A DNA stretch of 64,000 bases from Marsupella aquatica. Its lineage: Eukaryota; Marchantiophyta. A program made the position numbers and the translations under genes. The stretch is from contig OZ316892.1 of the NCBI GenBank assembly GCA_973895155.1, positions 6,882,001 through 6,946,000 of the forward strand, given 5' to 3'. Positions 23,731-34,829 of this stretch are shown piece after piece; within the stretch, counting starts at the first letter, position 1, and each line of letters opens with the position of its first letter. The notes under the pieces are model-generated. The model did not search any database, was not told the DNA's origin, and saw only the letters and a program-made list of their open reading frames with translations.

Positions 23731-24450
23731 AGAGTTTCATTTACCAAATCAATCCCCTGATACCCTAGTGGGTAATTAAGATTGCATCTAACGCAAATTG
23801 GTGATGTTTCAAAAAATGGTGGCCTGGATAGATATGTGGGCAGGTCCTTCATGGCACTCTAGCACAAAGAGAACTTAATTTGTATGAGAGGTCACTTCTG
23901 GATCTCCCCCAGGGATTTTGCTTTTTCTCCATTTTTGTAGAGTGGAGGGCTTTTACCTCCGTGTAACTTGCAAAAGTCACAGGAAGCTTTTGGGTCAAAA
24001 GGGCAGAAACTCAAAGCATTCCTGAGTCCATGAGGTGATACAAGGGAGATAACACAAGCTTTGCATCGCTCAATGTATCGTGTACAGAAAACCTTGATGT
24101 GACATTCCCATGGCCTCGTTTTGTTTGCAGAAGTAAGATAAGAAAGCTACTGTTTGACGGGCTGTTTGCATTGGGTGGTCTCAACCTCCGTCTTGTCTAG
24201 TCCAATAGTTTTAAAAGTTTCAACTGCCACTAGCCATACAAAAGGGGGAAGTGTCCAAGACTCCTCCCTTTTTCACTTTCCTCTCATTCTTCTCCTCCGC
24301 CATTCCATATTGCTCCAATTTGAGGAAATGATACATAGTTCTTATGCAGTACAATCATGTATACATTAGAGAATATCATAATTTTTAGATTTTTCAATAT
24401 CAATGTCATCACATTATTTCACCACAAGGGCAATCTATGGCTCAAAATGT

Positions 24451-24823
24451 GGCTCATTAGGGGCACGGCCACTTGAATAGTGGCGGCTATGGTTGAACAC
24501 TCCTCCACTCGACAAAAGAAGAGTCTTGTTATATTCATATCGTTGTGAATAACGTGCCCACAAAACCCAAAACATTCCAAGAAAACCTGCATCTAGAAAC
24601 AGTTAATGTATTTTGAAGGAAGTCACCAAAAACGTTTGAAAGGTATGAGGGTCCTATGATGGGAAGTGATAGGTCTAGTGTTCACCTAGGCTTGGCAAAT
24701 GAAGAGTGGCTCATTAGGGGCACGGCCACCTGAATAGAGGCACCTGTGGTTTAACACTCCTACCCTAGACGAAAGAAGTGTCATGGTATTTTCATTACGT
24801 AGTGAATAACGTGCCTACAAAGC
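24451..24823. repeat. Duplicated module of about 117 bp, copies 257 bp apart
   Basis: Copy 1 (24451-24568) and copy 2 (24708-24823) both begin GGCTCATTAGGGGCACGGCC and end with GTGAATAACGTGCC(C/T)ACAAA. They differ by roughly 20 percent. The unit may be part of a larger dispersed repeat. No coding capacity is evident. Confidence 0.75.
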
Positions 24824-25655
24824 AAACCAGACCCCAAGATATCGTCATGGTGACAAAGGATATCATTAGAGACATGGACGTGTCCCAACTCTACAGCATA
24901 TTAAAGCAACACAGAAGTTACTTGGGCCCATGCCAATTGACATTTAAATAATTAAATGCTCCTTTTAGGTGAGAACACCAACTGCTTCCGTACTTTCTTT
25001 GTATATTCTATGCATCCGGATCTTCAATAATCACTGGATAAAAATAATAAATTTCACTGTTACTAGATGGCGACGTATGGCATTGTTTAGATTAATTACT
25101 ACATGTCATTTTTGTGTGTCATGAGTAGTCACTTAACCCTGGTTAGCCACAAGAGATGTCCTGCCATGAGATTGTGACATAGACCTATTCACCCCACCCA
25201 TATTTCCAGAGGGCCCTCATCCATCCTCATAGTAGGTCCCCCAGCACCCTGCTCCAGGTGTGATGGGATCCGTCAGATTCTCCAATGTGGTGATCTCGGG
25301 GCCTTAGGATCTTCTGTGGTTAGCCAGGTTTAGTGACTCAAGCCTTTACAAAAAAAAGTGGCTTTGTGAGGATTCATCTAAAAATATGGAAAATTGTGAT
25401 ATTTGACAAGGAAGGTAGCTGTAAACCCAAAACTGATATACTCTATATTTAACCGCTAGTTCTCCATGATGGAGGACTCCTGGGCTTGTTTGGCATTTGG
25501 GTCAGATTGCTCCCTTGTTTTCAACCCTTTATTGGGTCTGGTACCTTTGCGGTTTTCTCAAGTCTCGGTTGTGAACTTTCAAGTTTTGAGCATGAAAACT
25601 TTTAAATAACACTTTCGTGGGTGAGATCTTATGGGGGAACCCAGGTTCTTACTAA

Positions 25656-26000
25656 ACAACTTTTTACTAACTTGTCCCCTAAACTACCCAACATTATTAA
25701 CTTGTCCCCCAAACAAAGTTAATTATCAACTTGTCCCCCATTTTGTATTTGGGTTAATATTAACTCGTATATGGGTTTGTGTAACCAAGTGAGGTTGACA
25801 AAGGGGGGCCAAGGGATGCTGTGGTGGGGTCAGGCTATCCAGTAGCAACTTGCCACATGGTAATGGGAACCCGTATACATGTTAATATTAATACAAATAC
25901 GAAATGGGGGACATGTTGATAATTAATTATGTCTTGAGGGCACCTCAGCGGGCACCTTAGCAATATTGGGTAATTTGGGGGACAGGTTAGTGAAAAGGTG
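25656..26000. mobile_element. MITE with long inverted repeats and 9-bp target duplication
   Basis: A 345-bp element has imperfect inverted arms of roughly 110-130 bp. The left arm carries ACTAACTTGTCCCC, ATTATCAACTTGTCCCCCAT and TAATATTAAC; the right arm carries their complements in mirror order. It is flanked by TCTTACTAA (25647-25655) and TCTTACTTA (26001-26009), an 8/9 match. Long TIRs with a target duplication of about 9 bp are the hallmark of Mutator-type MITEs. It is non-coding, and would need a MULE transposase for mobility. Confidence 0.7.
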
Positions 26001-26009
26001 TCTTACTTA

Positions 26010-28695
26010 AATAGGTCATATGGGACTTGAGGGGTGAAAATCCTCCCTTTGTATTGAACTATAGAACGAAAAACCAACATTTGTCCAGCAGTGTTTCCAT
26101 TTTACTGATTAGCAAAGAGTGTGCTCAAGCAAAAAATTCTCTCTTCGAATTCTCTTGGTACTTCTCATGGGGAGATCCTCTATCTTTCCTCCTGTGACCA
26201 AGTACATTCCCCTGCTCTGTTTCTTTAAATGGTCCATAGGTGTTTGGGCTATTTGCCTCCTAATTCATTTGGTTTGTATACCCAGCCTTCCTTCAGACAA
26301 TAAGCATTTGGGGAAAGAGAATAGGTTGCCAAATCAACCAAATGGTAGGCTTAGCTCCCTATCACAAATGATGATGAAATGTACCGTTCAAGCATCCTGA
26401 GGCAGTGCTAGTTCCATAGGATTGACAAATTGTAGGGGCCTTTTGATCATTTGGTTTATGGTGGGCACCCATATATATCACACTCCACAACTTGACTAGG
26501 AAAGAGCTAAACACCAAACCATGTTTGCCCTCTTTGGAGCTTTTTTGTTTCTCACCATTGTACTTTGTTTGGGCCCATTTTTTATGAATTGGCCCATTTA
26601 CAAGAAATATTGAAAGCAGATTGTGAATGGCATCTTGTTTGCCCCAAACCTTGGAGATATGGAGTAGCTCTACGAAGGGGAATGTGGAGCGAATCAATCA
26701 GGGAGATTATGCAGTTCATTTGTCGGTTTAGTGTCCGATAGCTCAACATCTTTCCAAACGCATTTAGTCACGAATAGACCCCTAGCAAAGATGCATTGTT
26801 GATTTCCTATTTCACACTCTACCTTCAACTTTTTTATGTATGGCCTACCAAAAGTAATGACTATGTATATCATACGGTAGGTCTTGTGATTCACAATTAG
26901 AGCTGGAGACCACTCCTGGACACCAACTGTGATCTCACATTTGACTCTCTATAGTTAGGCATAATTACCATTTCAAATACAAGCTTCTTATGGCTGGACA
27001 AAAGGAGGTTACTTTTCCTTCTAGAACTGCATTGTCTCTTTTTCTGCCATTAAAAATGGACTAAGGTTAGGGCATTAAAATTTGAAATTAATGTTACTAA
27101 TGAAATGAGGAGAACAGGGATTTACTACACTAATTCGTCCACACTACGGCCAAGGATTTTCATGTGGAACCCAGATTCTTTCTGTTGGGAAAAAATAATT
27201 ATCTAGAATCGGGTTTAGAGTGCATCAATTATTTTCCCATAAGAACACTAATTCATGAGTATAGCCCAAACATTGCTTCACCAAATTTAGTGTGAGTAAT
27301 ACTAAAACGTTGTAGACGCATGGTAGAATGGAGGACCCAGAACAGAAGTTGTGCCGGGGATCTTGACCTGCTTGTGTGGGCTAGTCGTAGACTCTCCCAT
27401 ACTATGATTATAGCACAATGAACATAAAGGAGGTCTCTCAAACTGATAGGCTCCGCCATGCAAGGAGCGTAAGACAGACGATAAAGGCACATGGACGTCT
27501 CACAATCCCCAATGGAAACCATTCATGAGACCCTAGAGGTACTACTTCTACATCCCCTCTCCCCCCTCCCTTTTCCTGATTCGTTTGCTTCCATTCTTTT
27601 GTATGGGACCCATAGTTGCTGTATGATCTCGTAGGCAAAACACCTGAAAGTTCCTTACGGCAAATTTCTCCTACTAACCCATTTTCAAGGGTTGGGAGTA
27701 TATTGGTCCCTACCATTGTTATGGGTCTGGGTAAACGCACTTTGTGACATGTGCTGGTGTGCAAATGAGCCAATGATATGTGAAGAGGGGCTAGGCTAGT
27801 GATGCCTAGTAGAAGCGATATGTTTCTCATAGAGGCCCATTTAGGGGAAGTTTGTTTGACCGTCGCACCAAAAGGAGATCACCACCAAAAAGTGGGAACG
27901 TAGGTCAACAAAATCTCAAGCTACATCCTCCCATTGTTTTCTTGGTGTCCATTCTTTAATTGTTTTTTGTGTAAGGTGAAATCTTGAGAGCAATGCATTC
28001 TCCCAAAGAAATCACATGGGAGATTGTTTCAATGTTTTTATTAAATAAAATTAAGGGGTAGTCTGTGAAACCCCACATAAACGGAACAGAGCATAACATT
28101 TGAACTCTAGATCTATGAGTCTAAACTCAAGTGAGCTAATGCCACTCTGGGCTCAAGGAAATTGTTAACCCCACCAAGTATCAGTTACACATTCAATGAA
28201 GCTTAGAGGCCCCTTCAAACTCAAACATTGGTTTGGCTATAGGCTTTCCACTGGACACCCTCACTGAGTTGAAAATTTCCACTCGGCTAACCTCATTGCA
28301 TCACTTTTTCACTTGACAGCCTTGCAGAATGAAAATTTACAGGTACTGGGAAGAGGTCAAAAGAAAATAGCCCAAGGCCCACACACAGGGATGATGTCTT
28401 TATTTCTATAGCAAACGTGGACATTCTCTTCCTTTGAGTATATTCTCTATTCCACCATCTGACTACTCTTAATATCCAGTTTTCTTATGATACAAGTCTT
28501 CGTTGGAGATTAGATTCTCACCACATACCCTGCCTCTCTAGTCTCCATGTCACCATTACATGCTTATGTGGAAACTTTGCCCATTGTGAGGGTAACTTTC
28601 CCTTGCACAAATCAAGGTTAACAATTCCAAGTCGAACCCTAATCTCGACCCAAACCCTTTGATAAAGTATTGCCAGTTCTAATATTATTTGAGTG
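26010..28695. other. Intergenic DNA, no gene recognised
   Basis: Only short frames with no recognised domain are present. The longest, 130 codons on the - strand at 27438-27830, has no supporting feature. Confidence 0.45.
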
Positions 28696-28700
28696 CATGA

Positions 28701-29175
28701 TGTTGAGCATAGACGACGATCGCAACGGCAAGCCCATGAACCATCCAACGCACAATAGTCGACACAAGAGATACGTGGTTCACCTCCTTGAGGCTACGTC
28801 CACGGGAACACACAAGAGAGCTTTACTGAACTCTAAGCCCGTCGGCTATACCGAGTCTCCACAGTGTAAGCTCTCCCTATCTCTCAAGTGGCTCCATAAC
28901 AATGAGCCTTGGTTCTACCTCTCCAAGCACACATGCCTCTTATGATATAGTGTGCAACTTAGTTGTACCTAACCACATAGTTGTACCTAACCACATAGTT
29001 GTACCTAATCACGTAGTTGTACCTAACCACATAGTTGTACCTAATCACGTAGTTGTACCTAACCACATAGTTGTACCTAATCACATAGTTGTACCTAACC
29101 ACGTAGTTGTACCAACCCACGTTGTTGTACCAACCACGTCATACCTAACCTAGACGTAAGAGTAAATACCCAACA
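28701..29175 (-). repeat. 3' LTR of the copia element
   Basis: 475 bp with TGTTG/CAACA ends. It contains a 10-unit 18-bp tandem array at 28963-29141 and a TATA-like CTATATCATA on the - strand at 28941-28950. Confidence 0.95.
28963..29141 (-). repeat. 18-bp tandem array in U3 of the 3' LTR
   Basis: About ten head-to-tail units of TTGTACCTAACCACATAG (as read on +), with C/T and A/G variants at two fixed positions; the last two units are degenerate. The same array is present at 35092-35270 in the other LTR. On the transcribed strand it lies directly upstream of the TATA-like site, the usual place for LTR enhancer repeats. Confidence 0.9.
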
Positions 29176-29187
29176 ATCTTCCCCTTG
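29176..29187 (-). promoter_or_regulatory. Polypurine tract of the copia element
   Basis: The - strand reads AAGGGGAAGAT immediately before the 3' LTR. This is the expected plus-strand priming site for reverse transcription. Confidence 0.85.
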
Positions 29188-29366
29188 ACTCTGGTCTAGG
29201 GGAGAGTAATACTGCCAATGTATATGATCCCTCAGCGGGAAGTTCTGGACAGAAACCAAACCGGTTTCCCTCTCTAACTAGAGCAAACCAGAACTAAGCC
29301 GTAGCCTAATACATAGGAATGAGGAAGAGCATATATCAGTAATTACAATGAATGTTTAAGAAAACT

Positions 29367-32300
29367 CTACTTGTGATGCAATTGCAAAACCTGCAATACG
29401 TCACGGTGTCTAGAGAAACTCTCCAAAGGAATCACTTTGGTAAATGCGTCAGCCGGGTTGAGTTTACCATCAATCTTGACTAGCTCAAACAAATTATCAG
29501 ACACAGCCTGCCTGATAAAATGGTACCTGACGTCAATGTGCTTCACTCTACTGTCCATCACCTGGTTCACAGCAAGGTGGAGCGCACTTTGACTATCACA
29601 ATGGAGCTTCACATTCCCCTGTGGCAATCCCATTTCAGTGATAAGTCTATCCAACCAAATCGCTTCCTTTGCTGCTTCCGCAGCTGCAACATACTCCGCT
29701 TCTGTAGTAGACTGAGCAATACACTTCTGCAAAGTAGACCTCCAACTTATGCATCCACCGCCAAGTGTGAACACGTATCCTGTTGTTGATCTCCTTCGGT
29801 CCAAATCTTGTCCATAGTCAGAATCTACATAGCCAATCAATGATCTAGCATTCTTTGCATTCGCATCAAATAAAAGACCATGATCCACGGTACCCTTCAA
29901 GTACCTGATAATCCACTTCACTGCTTTCCAGTGTACCTTCCCTGGATTCGACATGTACCTGCTCACCTTGCCCATAGCCATGGCAAGATCAGGTCTAGTG
30001 CAAGTCATCAAATACATGAGACTCCCCACTGCCTTGTCATATGGAACCTTTGACATCAACCCCTTCTCTATGTCATCCGTAGGACAGAACGCTGATGATA
30101 ACTTGAAGTGTGGAGCCAACGGGGTACTTACTGGCTTGCTATTCTCCATGTTGAACCTTGCAATTACCTTCCTCGCATAACTGCTCTGCGTCAACCATAG
30201 CTTGCCAGCCTCCAAGTCCCTAGTGATCTCCATACCCAAAATCCTCTTAGCTGGCCCTAAGTCCTTCATCTTAAACTCTGCACTAAGCAGTGCCTTGAGC
30301 TTAACAATCTCAGACCTATCCTTGGCTGCAATTAGCATGTCATCCACATAAAGTACTAAAACAATGAACCCAAAGACAACATTCTTCACCGGTTTCAAAT
30401 ACACACAAGGGTCAAATACACTTCTGTGAAAACCTTGTGACCGAATCCAATCGTCAAACCGCTTGTTCCACTGTCTTGGTGACTGCTTCAACCCATACAA
30501 GGATTTCAGCAATCTGCAAACCAATTCCTCCTGTCCTCTCTTCACAAAACCTAGCGGTTGTCTCATGAAGATCACCTCTTCCAATGTGCCATAGAGGAAA
30601 GCTGTGACAACATCCATCTGATCTAGGAGCAGACCAAACATTACAACAAGTACACACAATAGTCGTATTGTAGAGTACTTAGCAACTGGTGAGAAGACCT
30701 CATTGTAATCCACACCTTTCTCTTGTGTGAATCCCTTTGCTACCAATCTAGCCTTGTAGACCTTCGATCCACCTCCTATGGAATTATCCTTCAGCTTGTA
30801 AATCCACTTGCTGTCCACCACTTGCTGACCCTTAGGCAGCTTAACAAGCTCCCAAGTTTTGTTGTCCTTTAGTGACTGCATCTCTGTTTGCATTGCTGCA
30901 GTCCACTTTTGCTTCTCCTTTGAAGCACTTGCCTCATGAAATGAAGAAGGTTCTCCTTCTTCCAAAATTAACGCATCACCCTCATCATCAGCTGTAAAAT
31001 CATCCTCTTGCAGTTGAGATGAATCAACCCACTGTCCATACCTTGATGGAGCGCGTACAGTGCGACCAGATGTTCTTCTAGCCGATGACTCCGGTTGATC
31101 TGCGTGTGCTGGTACAATTTGAAGCTCAACAGCATCCACTTGCTGCTCACCAGCATCAACAAACTCCTCTGGTTCCTCTGGCACAGGAACCAGCTCCATA
31201 ATTGGAGCAACTCCTTCTCTCCGGTCATGCACCTCATAACCAATCTCCCCCTCAACGAGATCCGGGATAGGAGATTTTCTTTTGTCAGTACGGGAGACCT
31301 GAGTATTCTCCCCCTCCTTCAATAATCTGGATTCATTGAAGGAAACATCCCTACTGACAACGAGCTTACAGGCAATAGGATCCCATAGCCTATAGGCTTT
31401 CACACCACTCTGGTACCCAAGAAAAACACATTTCCTGGAGGTAGGATCCAACTTGGTCCTATTCTGCTTTGGTGTGAGAGCATATGCATCACTTCCAAAA
31501 ATTACCAAGCCATGATAGTCTGCTTGCCGCTTATAGCGCATCTCAAACGGCGTTTTGAAATTGATAGCACTAGAAGGAGAAAGATTTACCAAATAAGCTG
31601 CGGTATTGACAGCTTCTGCCCAAAATTCTTGTGGTAAACCTGATTGGCTCAACATACTCCGTGACCGCTCCAACAGTGTCCGATTGAGCCTCTCAGCGAC
31701 ACCATTCTGCTGCGGAGTATAAACTGTGGTGAGATGGCGAGTTATCCCCTGTTCTGAACAGTACTCTTCAAATTCCATTGAAGTGTACTCCCCGCCGTTG
31801 TCTGACCTCAGACTCTTCACCCTTGTATCCAAACACTTGATCGTGTTTCCAGTCTGATTCTCCACCTGGGCCTTCCACTTCTTAAAAATGGACAAGACAT
31901 CAGACTTATGCGTCATGAAATAAATCCACACAAATCTTGAGTAATCATCAATAAATGATACATAGTACAACTTTCCAGAGTGTGAGGGAGTCGGGGATGG
32001 ACCCCACACGTCACTATGTATGTACTCAAGAACCGCTTTGGAACGATGAGTTCCAACACCAAAAGCACGACGATGCTGCTTTCCAAGAATGCAATGCTCA
32101 CAAAACTCTAATTTACAAGATTGCAAATCAGAAATGAGTCCATTCTTCCGTAAGATAGCCAAACCCTTCTCACTCATGTGGCCTAGCCGTGAATGCCACA
32201 GTTGAGTCATCTCTTCGTGAGACTTGGTTACATTGGCCTCTCCACATACAGTATTGCCCTGTAACACATACAAATTCTTTTGTCTACTCCCCTTCAAAAT

Positions 32301-32639
32301 CACTGTCTCTCCCGACCTGACTTGAAGTTCACCATCAATAACGCTCCATTGATGACCATTTGAATCCAACACACCGAGTGAAATCAGATTCTTACGCATG
32401 CCAGGTACATACCTGACTCCGGACACTATGCGCACAGCGCCATCAAACATTTGAATCTTCACAGACCCAATTCCCTCAATTTGACAGGAGTGATCATTTC
32501 CCATCAGAACTGAACCGTTTGAAACAGAGTAAGAACTGAAAAACTCACGAATGTAACAAATATGAAAAGAGCAAGCACAATCAAGAATCCACACATCATC
32601 TGCTCTCCTAGATGACGTGCACAGGGCATACCCCCGGCT
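29367..32639 (-). CDS. pol: Copia pol polyprotein (protease, integrase, RT, RNase H)
   Basis: The frame is open from just after a TGA at 32640-32642 to the stop at 29367. Visible in order: a protease active-site region WILDCACSFH (near codon 17 after the TGA); the pre-integrase HHCC zinc region (LWHSRLGHMS...CEHCILGKQ); the integrase core with YIHSDVWGP and RSDNGGEY plus a downstream Glu; copia RT (WELVKLPKGQQVVDSKWIYK) with the LYVDDMLI catalytic motif; and RNase H (GYVDSDYGQDLDRRRSTTGY, TTEAEYVAAAEAAKEA). The integrase-before-RT order identifies Ty1/copia. The protease has Asp-Cys-Ala where families normally have Asp-Ser/Thr-Gly/Ala. Pol is in the same frame as gag, so it would normally be made as one polyprotein; here the intervening TGA requires readthrough or marks a dead copy. 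Confidence 0.95.
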   Translation of the reverse strand, partial: SRGYALCTSSRRADDVWILDCACSFHICYIREFFSSYSVSNGSVLMGNDHSCQIEGIGSVKIQMFDGAVRIVSGVRYVPGMRKNLISLGVLDSNGHQWSVIDGELQVRSGETVILKGSRQKNLYVLQGNTVCGEANVTKSHEEMTQLWHSRLGHMSEKGLAILRKNGLISDLQSCKLEFCEHCILGKQHRRAFGVGTHRSKAVLEYIHSDVWGPSPTPSHSGKLYYVSFIDDYSRFVWIYFMTHKSDVLSIFKKWKAQVENQTGNTIKCLDTRVKSLRSDNGGEYTSMEFEEYCSEQGITRHLTTVYTPQQNGVAERLNRTLLERSRSMLSQSGLPQEFWAEAVNTAAYLVNLSPSSAINFKTPFEMRYKRQADYHGLVIFGSDAYALTPKQNRTKLDPTSRKCVFLGYQSGVKAYRLWDPIACKLVVSRDVSFNESRLLKEGENTQVSRTDKRKSPIPDLVEGEIGYEVHDRREGVAPIMELVPVPEEPEEFVDAGEQQVDAVELQIVPAHADQPESSARRTSGRTVRAPSRYGQWVDSSQLQEDDFTADDEGDALILEEGEPSSFHEASASKEKQKWTAAMQTEMQSLKDNKTWELVKLPKGQQVVDSKWIYKLKDNSIGGGSKVYKARLVAKGFTQEKGVDYNEVFSPVAKYSTIRLLCVLVVMFGLLLDQMDVVTAFLYGTLEEVIFMRQPLGFVKRGQEELVCRLLKSLYGLKQSPRQWNKRFDDWIRSQGFHRSVFDPCVYLKPVKNVVFGFIVLVLYVDDMLIAAKDRSEIVKLKALLSAEFKMKDLGPAKRILGMEITRDLEAGKLWLTQSSYARKVIARFNMENSKPVSTPLAPHFKLSSAFCPTDDIEKGLMSKVPYDKAVGSLMYLMTCTRPDLAMAMGKVSRYMSNPGKVHWKAVKWIIRYLKGTVDHGLLFDANAKNARSLIGYVDSDYGQDLDRRRSTTGYVFTLGGGCISWRSTLQKCIAQSTTEAEYVAAAEAAKEAIWLDRLITEMGLPQGNVKLHCDSQSALHLAVNQVMDSRVKHIDVRYHFIRQAVSDNLFELVKIDGKLNPADAFTKVIPLESFSRHRDVLQVLQLHHK

Positions 32640-33497
32640 TCATAAAACATACTCATCATTGAGTAAATCAGCTTCTCCATCAGCCCTAGCCACATTTGCC
32701 GATGAAGTTTCCGCTGCCTTTCCCTTACAGTCTCGCTTGAAGTGTCCAACTTGGTTGCACTTCCAACATGTCACCTGCCTCCTCTGAGGGGATTTACCCT
32801 TGGACTTAGATCTGGATTTAGATCTAAACTGGGTTCTACGGTCCCCAGTTGGTCGCTGCATACTCCTCCCACGGTTAACATTGAGGGCAGCACCAGATGA
32901 TGAAGGCTGTGACGTGATGTGCATCTTCTGCTGAAGATCATCACTAAGCAGAGAACTTACCACGTCATTGTATGAAATGGTATCCCTATCACGATGCAAC
33001 AACACTCGTGATAGGGACTGGTAAGATGGAGGCAATGAACTAAGAAGCTGCAGAGCCTTCGTCTCATCATTCAAAGTCTCCCCAAGGTTTTCCAAGTCAA
33101 CGACCATGTCGTTGAAAGCATCCACATGGTCTTGCAACTTCGTACCAGATTCCTTCATCCTGAAACTCATCAGTTTGTAGGAAGTGTAGAGCCGGTTCGA
33201 CAACTCCTTGCGGTGATACTTGCTCTGCAATTCCGCAAACAAGGACATGCAATCCTTATGTGCACCTAACTGCTTGATGATGGGAGGCATGAGATAGAGT
33301 GTAACACACCACACTCCCTGCTCCTGCATGCGGTCCCATTGTTTCTCATCAACATCGTCTTCACGAGGGCTCAGCAGTTGGCCCATCCCTGACGCATAAA
33401 GCACTCCCTTCACTTGCTTCTCCCATAGCAAGTAGTCAGAGCGCCCATCATACTTTGTCACTTCATACTTGGGTCCCCCAAGCTTGAAAGTCCCCAT
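32640..33497 (-). CDS. gag: Copia Gag (nucleocapsid) protein
   Basis: The first in-frame ATG of the open frame is at 33497 (MGTFKLGGPKYEV), a typical position just before the conserved YDGRSDYLLWEKQ of copia Gag. The frame stays open upstream to 33671 without another ATG. A better placed ATG at 33675 sits one frame away, separated by a run of six T. The protein contains the copia gag core (LLSSLPPSYQSLSRVLL) and near its C-terminus a CCHC zinc knuckle, CWKCNQVGHFKRDC. It ends at TGA 32640-32642, after which the frame continues directly into pol. Confidence 0.85.
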   Translation of the reverse strand: MGTFKLGGPKYEVTKYDGRSDYLLWEKQVKGVLYASGMGQLLSPREDDVDEKQWDRMQEQGVWCVTLYLMPPIIKQLGAHKDCMSLFAELQSKYHRKELSNRLYTSYKLMSFRMKESGTKLQDHVDAFNDMVVDLENLGETLNDETKALQLLSSLPPSYQSLSRVLLHRDRDTISYNDVVSSLLSDDLQQKMHITSQPSSSGAALNVNRGRSMQRPTGDRRTQFRSKSRSKSKGKSPQRRQVTCWKCNQVGHFKRDCKGKAAETSSANVARADGEADLLNDEYVL

Positions 33498-33671
33498 CTT
33501 CTTCTTTACCGTGAGCTCCGGTAGTAGTACTGCTTCCTCCACCACACGCCGCACCGGTGATGGTATCGGTGTCACGTGCTCTTCCTCCTGCTCCTCTCTC
33601 TGCCCCTGAAACCTCCGCGGTGATCCTCGTGCTTCAAGTTCCACGTCTTCGAAAAAACTCCTCCGAATCAC

Positions 33672-34815
33672 TCATATGAGAAAGTCACAAAAAATGTTGT
33701 TTTTCACAACTTCTCAAAAAACTCGAAACTCAACACCGCCGCGTAGCCCACAAAGCTAGGAGTCCAATACTGAAAACCGAAATCAAAATCGAAATTTGAC
33801 GGAAAAGTTATTCAAATTTCGGTCGAGGTGGGTAAAACCTTGGGAAACTCCCCCGTTTTGACCACCTCAGGGAATAACCGAAATACCAAGTACAACCCGT
33901 TGTCGGAATTGCGATGTGATTGGTGCGCTGCATTGCCAACTTCAATGGCTACGACCTCGCCGAAAAATAACCAAAAAAGTTACCGTTCGGCGGATGAAAT
34001 CTTTGTCGGACGGTCAAAAAATAGCTCTCTGGTTTTTTGGAATATTCTATGACCCTTGTACAGGCCCTGTGGGAATTTTGGAAGAACAATCGAGGGGCTG
34101 ACATGTGTCCTCGAACCCCCAAAACCCCCTACCACCCTTCGTCGTCGAAATCTGGTCGCGCGCGCAGAAAATACACACGGCAGAATGTACCCCTCGACAC
34201 CAAACGCAAGATATCTCACTCGGGTTTTGACTAAATCAAGATCCGATTTCAGATTTGGAAACTAGACTCCGAGGCGATGAAGATCGATATAAGAAGCACC
34301 CAAAACGAGGAAAGAACGAGGGAGAAAAAAATTGGTAAAGATGACAGATTTCTCTCAATTGCCATAGCCAATTTCGAATCAGTTTTTCAAAGAGAAAAAA
34401 ATGGTACCTTGTCAACAACGAATGTTGATCAATTGCACTTGGTGTCGTCACCAAGTCCAACAAGGTAATTGATTTTGCTTAGCCTTCCTCTTTGCATCAA
34501 AGAGCCAATCCCGGACTCAAAAACAATCGTCTTGCCTCAATCTCTCCGTTGAGTCAAAACACTTGACGCTTCTCCCTCCGAGTCGATTGCCAACTTTCTT
34601 CACAAAATCCAGAACGACGAAAACTTAGATCTCTCTGCACCACGAGCTCCGTTCAACGATTTCTTCACACCGTTAGAAAGCTCTTGCCCTGATCTATCCG
34701 TTGAGCCCATAAACTCCAAGTTCCATGCGATGGAACTCTGGAAAATCCACCAACACTCAATGCTGGAAAAACCGTCATGAAATCCCGTCACGAACACACG
34801 TCACCTCCCAAGCAT
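33672..34815 (-). other. Untranslated leader of the copia element
   Basis: About 1.1 kb lies between the PBS and gag. It has no long frame on the transcribed strand and should contain packaging/dimerisation signals. A short upstream frame starts at ATG 33675 and overlaps the start of the gag frame. Confidence 0.6.
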
Positions 34816-34827
34816 GCTCTGATACCA
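34816..34827 (-). promoter_or_regulatory. Primer binding site (initiator tRNA-Met type)
   Basis: Two bases inside the 5' LTR the - strand reads TGGTATCAGAGC. This is complementary to the 3' end of plant initiator tRNA-Met, the usual copia minus-strand primer. Confidence 0.9.
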
Positions 34828-34829
34828 AT

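Noticed and set aside
28902-29153. 83-codon frame made of VVPNHI repeats, also at 35031-35282
   Set aside because: It is the 18-bp LTR array read in one frame, and the unit length being a multiple of three keeps it open. It is on the strand opposite to element transcription.
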